DNA from: Prolixibacteraceae bacterium
GTDB taxonomy: Bacteria > Bacteroidota > Bacteroidia > Bacteroidales > Prolixibacteraceae
DNA length: 8,136 bases
Direction of reading: 5' to 3'
Assembly: GCA_014380255.1 (NCBI GenBank)
Contig: JACMKG010000112.1
Span: 1-8,136, forward strand
Shown here: positions 5,199-8,136 of the stretch, piece by piece
Position numbering within the stretch: position 1 is the first letter of the stretch
Layout: every line of letters starts with the position of its first letter
Notes under the pieces: generated by a model
Seen by the model: only the letters and a program-made list of their open reading frames with translations
Told to the model about the DNA's origin: nothing
Databases searched by the model: none
Translations under genes and position numbers: made by a program

Positions 5199-7895
5199 AT
5201 GGCAACAAAATTTATATCCATCTTTCTGATTTCCATTCTTCTCCTGTCATGTGCTGAAAACCCTGCCTTGATTCAAAACAAGGAAAGGATGAACGATATA
5301 CAGCGGATGTTGCAGGTTCAAAAAGAGCTTACCTCCAAGAGCCAGATACCCCTCTGGGATATTTTCAACCAGCCCCTTTCGTTGGATGAGAAGCAAGCCA
5401 TGGAATTTTTATATGCCTACATGCCCCTGAGCGACCTGGCTGACTATCAACCCGATTTCTTTCTGAAAAACACCCAATACAGCCTGAAGGCCCGGCAGGA
5501 AATGCCCTGGGGTAAAAACATCCCCGAAGAAGAATTCCTTCATTTTGTGCTGCCTTTGCGGGTGAACAATGAAAACCTGGACAACTTCCGCGAAGTGATG
5601 TATCCTGAAATCAAGGAGCGTATCAAAGGCCTGGGCATGAAAGAAGCGGCCCTGGAAATCAACCATTGGTGCCACGAGAAAGTAAATTACCGCGGAACAG
5701 ATTCACGCACCAGCGCACCGCTGAGTACTGTAAAAAAGACCTTCGGCCGATGTGGCGAAGAATCAACCTTCACGGTTACAGCCCTGCGTACTGCCGGAAT
5801 TCCTGCCCGACAAGTATATACCCCACGCTGGGCACACTCGGATGACAACCATGCCTGGGTAGAAGTCTGGATTGATGGCCAGTGGTCATACATGGGAGCC
5901 TGTGAACCGGATGTTGACCTGAACATTGGTTGGTTCAGTGAACCTGCCCGCCGAACCATGCTGGTCCATACGCGCGCTTATGGCCGTTACTTTGGAAAGG
6001 ACGATGTGGTAAAGGCCACTGACCGCTTTTCGGAACTGAACCTGACGTCCAATTACGCGACAGTTAAAAAAGTGGCCGTAGTGGTAAAAAATGAAGACGG
6101 AACACCTGCTGACAGTGCAAAAGTAGAATTCCAGTTGTATAACTATGCCGAATATTACCCCATAGCTACCGGTTATGCCAATTCCAATGGCTTAACATCG
6201 TTAAGTACAGGAATGGGCGACCTAATCGTATGGGCCTCTAAAAACGGCCGATTTGCCTATCAAAAGCTTTCTGTCCCTGAATCAGATACCCTGACACTGG
6301 TGCTCTCGCAGTCGGTTCCTCAAAACAAAAGTGAATCCTTTGACCTGGTACCTCCACATGCCACCAAAGTAGAACTGAGCGTCACCCCGGAAGCCCGCAA
6401 AGAAAATGACCGCCGTCTGGCCCAGGAAGATTCGATCCGCAATGCCACCATGGCCACTTTCAAGGATTCACTTTGGATAGCCTCTTTTGCCCAGAAAACC
6501 AATCTCCCGGTTGATACCATCGCCCGTTTCATCAAGCTAAGCTATGGCAACTGGGATCAGATATCGGCTTACCTGGAGAAAAATGCGCCTACCCACCGGA
6601 ACCTTCTGCTCGAGATGGCCATCCAGATCTCGGACAAGGATTTCAGTGATGCGCCCGAATCCATTCTTACCGATCACCTGGTACAAACCGCTCAATCAGG
6701 AGTACAGAAATTCACTCCAGATAAAGAACTGTTTACCCGTTACGTGCTCGCACCCCGCATGGCGCTCGAAAATTTGAGCCAGTGGAGAAGTTTCCTGAAC
6801 CAGGCTTTTGACCAGGAAATGACTCAATCGGTTAGAAACGATGTTTCTGTTCTGACCAACTGGATCAAAGAAAACATTCGCATCCATTCGGTGGCCAATT
6901 TGCATTCACGTGCGCCCTTATCGCCTATTGGGGTGTACAATCTCAGGGTAGCTGATCCCGATTCAAGAGATCTTTTCTTTGTGGCTTGCTGCCGCACTTT
7001 TGGAATCCCTGCGCGCTTGAATCCTGAAACCCAAGTTCCGGAATACCATCAAAACGGCCAGTGGCTGCGTGCCGGTTTCGATGCTGCCCAAGTTACACAA
7101 CCTGAAAAAGGATTGCTTAAGCTGACCGATCAAAACAATCCTATAGCACCGCAGTATTACCTTCACTACACCATCGGGTTCTTGAAAGACGGATTTTATC
7201 ACACCCTTGAATTTCCGGAAGGGAGCGATCTTACCAAGGAGAAAAAACCTATTGAATTGGAAGTGGGCCAGTATTCCATTATCACGGGAAGCCGCCAGGA
7301 AGATGGGTCGGTACTAAGCCAGCTGTCGTTTTTCACCATCGAAAAAGGTAAACTTACCAACGTTCCCGTTGAGCTTCGCAAACAGACCAAGGAATTGAAA
7401 CCCAGTGGTAAACTGAATCTGAATGAGCTCAGTTTAATCAAAACGAGCGATCACAAAACAGTCAGCCTTTCAACGCTGACAGCCGGAAATTACTCCGTGC
7501 TGGTGTTGCTTGATCCTGACAAGGAGCCCTCCAAACATATCCTGAATGATTTAGGCCCTTACGTGGATCATTTCAACAAGTGGGGCGGACAATTTATCTT
7601 TGCCATGCCCAGTGAAAAAGCAGGGCAGTCGGGTGTGCTGAAAACCTATCAGCTTCCTCAAAAGATGGAAAGCGGCATAGACCCCGACGACCAGATCCTG
7701 AAAGCCATTTCTGCCATTTACGGTCCCGCACTCAAAGATAAATTACCCCTTGTGCTGTTTTGCGACAGAGGTGGAAACATCTACCTGTTTTCATCAGGCT
7801 ATAAAATCGGCATGGGCGAACAACTGCTGAAAGTAATTTCAACGGTTGAAGCCAACCAGAAAATGGCCGAAATGCAATGCACGATCATTAAATAG
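5199..7895 (+). CDS. Lipoprotein with tandem transglutaminase-like domains (second lacks catalytic Cys) and thioredoxin-like C-terminus
   Basis: The ATG at 5199 is preferred over the in-frame ATG at 5133 because it gives a clean lipoprotein signal: MATKFISIFLISILLLSC, lipobox LLSC with Cys18. The protein is then 898 aa. Domains: an acidic/helical N-region (20-145); a transglutaminase-fold catalytic domain (about 145-275) with GRCGEES (Cys185), DDNHAW (His218) and GACEPDVD (233-240) followed by GWF; a transthyretin/carboxypeptidase-regulatory-like beta-sandwich (285-370); a helical stretch (400-500); a second transglutaminase-like repeat (about 510-630) where SAPLS...GIPAR of domain 1 recurs as RAPLS...GIPAR but the Cys position is Pro587; a beta-sandwich (650-728); and a thioredoxin-like domain (745-885) without CxxC. 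The fold family includes transglutaminases, proteases and cytosolic PNGase; the reaction here is unknown. It starts 68 nt after the PNGase F-like gene with no terminator between, so the two are probably co-transcribed and act outside the cytoplasm. Confidence 0.85.
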   Translation: MATKFISIFLISILLLSCAENPALIQNKERMNDIQRMLQVQKELTSKSQIPLWDIFNQPLSLDEKQAMEFLYAYMPLSDLADYQPDFFLKNTQYSLKARQEMPWGKNIPEEEFLHFVLPLRVNNENLDNFREVMYPEIKERIKGLGMKEAALEINHWCHEKVNYRGTDSRTSAPLSTVKKTFGRCGEESTFTVTALRTAGIPARQVYTPRWAHSDDNHAWVEVWIDGQWSYMGACEPDVDLNIGWFSEPARRTMLVHTRAYGRYFGKDDVVKATDRFSELNLTSNYATVKKVAVVVKNEDGTPADSAKVEFQLYNYAEYYPIATGYANSNGLTSLSTGMGDLIVWASKNGRFAYQKLSVPESDTLTLVLSQSVPQNKSESFDLVPPHATKVELSVTPEARKENDRRLAQEDSIRNATMATFKDSLWIASFAQKTNLPVDTIARFIKLSYGNWDQISAYLEKNAPTHRNLLLEMAIQISDKDFSDAPESILTDHLVQTAQSGVQKFTPDKELFTRYVLAPRMALENLSQWRSFLNQAFDQEMTQSVRNDVSVLTNWIKENIRIHSVANLHSRAPLSPIGVYNLRVADPDSRDLFFVACCRTFGIPARLNPETQVPEYHQNGQWLRAGFDAAQVTQPEKGLLKLTDQNNPIAPQYYLHYTIGFLKDGFYHTLEFPEGSDLTKEKKPIELEVGQYSIITGSRQEDGSVLSQLSFFTIEKGKLTNVPVELRKQTKELKPSGKLNLNELSLIKTSDHKTVSLSTLTAGNYSVLVLLDPDKEPSKHILNDLGPYVDHFNKWGGQFIFAMPSEKAGQSGVLKTYQLPQKMESGIDPDDQILKAISAIYGPALKDKLPLVLFCDRGGNIYLFSSGYKIGMGEQLLKVISTVEANQKMAEMQCTIIK

Positions 7896-8080
7896 CTTAA
7901 TTCAACTATTCAGGATCTTAGCTTCCATGCTATATACTTAGGTCTACTAAGTAATATGAAACCTTTATTGTCGTATTTTTTGAATAGTTATTCTTTGAAA
8001 TTTTAAACCCATGGCTACAGCTGATTAAGAAAACCTTATTTTTTGCCATAACCTTCGTAGCCTGGAAGAATCCCCCTGAA
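7896..8080. other. Noncoding stretch downstream of the operon; no gene seen
   Basis: This A/T-rich interval has only very short open frames (the longest obvious one, from ATG 7956, is 16 codons) and no tRNA-like or protein-like text. It holds a hairpin at 7932-7957 and a widely spaced 9-bp inverted repeat, AACTATTCA (7904-7912) with TGAATAGTT (7981-7989). Single copies of AACCTTAT (8032-8039) and AACCTT (8050-8055) lie just before the larger inverted repeat and resemble its unit. Confidence 0.6.
7932..7957 (+). other. Hairpin 37 nt after the transglutaminase-fold gene, possible weak terminator
   Basis: TACTTAG (7935-7941) pairs perfectly with CTAAGTA (7947-7953) around a 5-nt loop. Allowing a bulged A at 7954 adds three A-T pairs (7932-7934 with 7955-7957). 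The stem is A/T-rich and is not followed directly by a T-tract; the nearest T run is at 7976-7981. It may mark the 3' end of the operon transcript, but it is a poor intrinsic terminator. Confidence 0.3.
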
Positions 8081-8136
8081 CCAACCTTATCAACCTTATC
8101 TTAAAACGTTGGATTTGATAAGGTTGATAAGGTTGG
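8081..8136. repeat. Perfect 20-bp inverted repeat made of doubled 9-mers
   Basis: The left arm at 8081-8100 is CC followed by AACCTTATC twice (8083-8091, 8092-8100). The right arm at 8117-8136 is GATAAGGTT twice (8117-8125, 8126-8134) followed by GG. The arms are exact reverse complements over 20 bp and are separated by a 16-nt spacer containing the palindrome AACGTT (8105-8110). The window ends exactly at the end of the right arm, so the palindrome or the tandem array may continue beyond it. Possible roles are a REP-like dispersed repeat, a strong RNA hairpin or terminator, a protein-binding site, or a repeat at which an assembly stopped. Confidence 0.9.

Noticed and set aside
7956..8006. 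A 16-codon frame starting ATG-AAA-CCT downstream of the last gene.
   Set aside because: It is too short, has no start-site support and shows no recognisable peptide motif.
8081..8136. CRISPR array or insertion-sequence end.
   Set aside because: The 9-mers abut without spacers, there is no transposase text, and the repeats are inverted across a single short spacer.

Overview
The window comes from a member of the Bacteroidota, most likely a Bacteroidales-like environmental or gut lineage. The evidence is a SusC/SusD outer-membrane pair, a GLPGLI-type domain, Bacteroidota-style lipoprotein signals, A/T-rich starts without Shine-Dalgarno sequences, and moderate GC content. All genes lie on the + strand. 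The exact genus cannot be read from the sequence.

Layout: (1) 1-1308 is the C-terminal part of a SusC-family TonB-dependent receptor cut by the window edge. (2) 1329-3182 is a complete SusD-like lipoprotein, 20 nt downstream of SusC. (3) A strong intrinsic terminator at 3208-3244 closes that operon. (4) 3245-3417 is a noncoding leader with small hairpins. (5) 3418-5130 is a secreted protein with an N-terminal GLPGLI-like domain and a C-terminal peptide-N-glycosidase F (PNGase F) two-sandwich module. (6) 5199-7895 is an 898-aa lipoprotein with a transglutaminase-fold domain whose active-site block resembles cytosolic PNGase (Png1/NGLY1), a transthyretin-like sandwich, a second transglutaminase-like repeat without the catalytic Cys, and a thioredoxin-like domain without CxxC. 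(7) 7896-8136 has no recognisable gene. It ends in a perfect 20-bp inverted repeat built from doubled 9-mers.

Working model (inference): SusC/SusD bind and import an oligomer at the outer membrane. The next transcription unit encodes a secreted PNGase F-type amidase and a surface- or periplasm-anchored transglutaminase-fold protein. Together they could release N-glycans from glycoproteins, or cut or remodel protein amide bonds. The most noteworthy point is that two unrelated protein folds, each known for peptide:N-glycanase activity, sit side by side in one apparent operon. Whether the SusCD pair is functionally linked is uncertain, because a terminator separates the two units.
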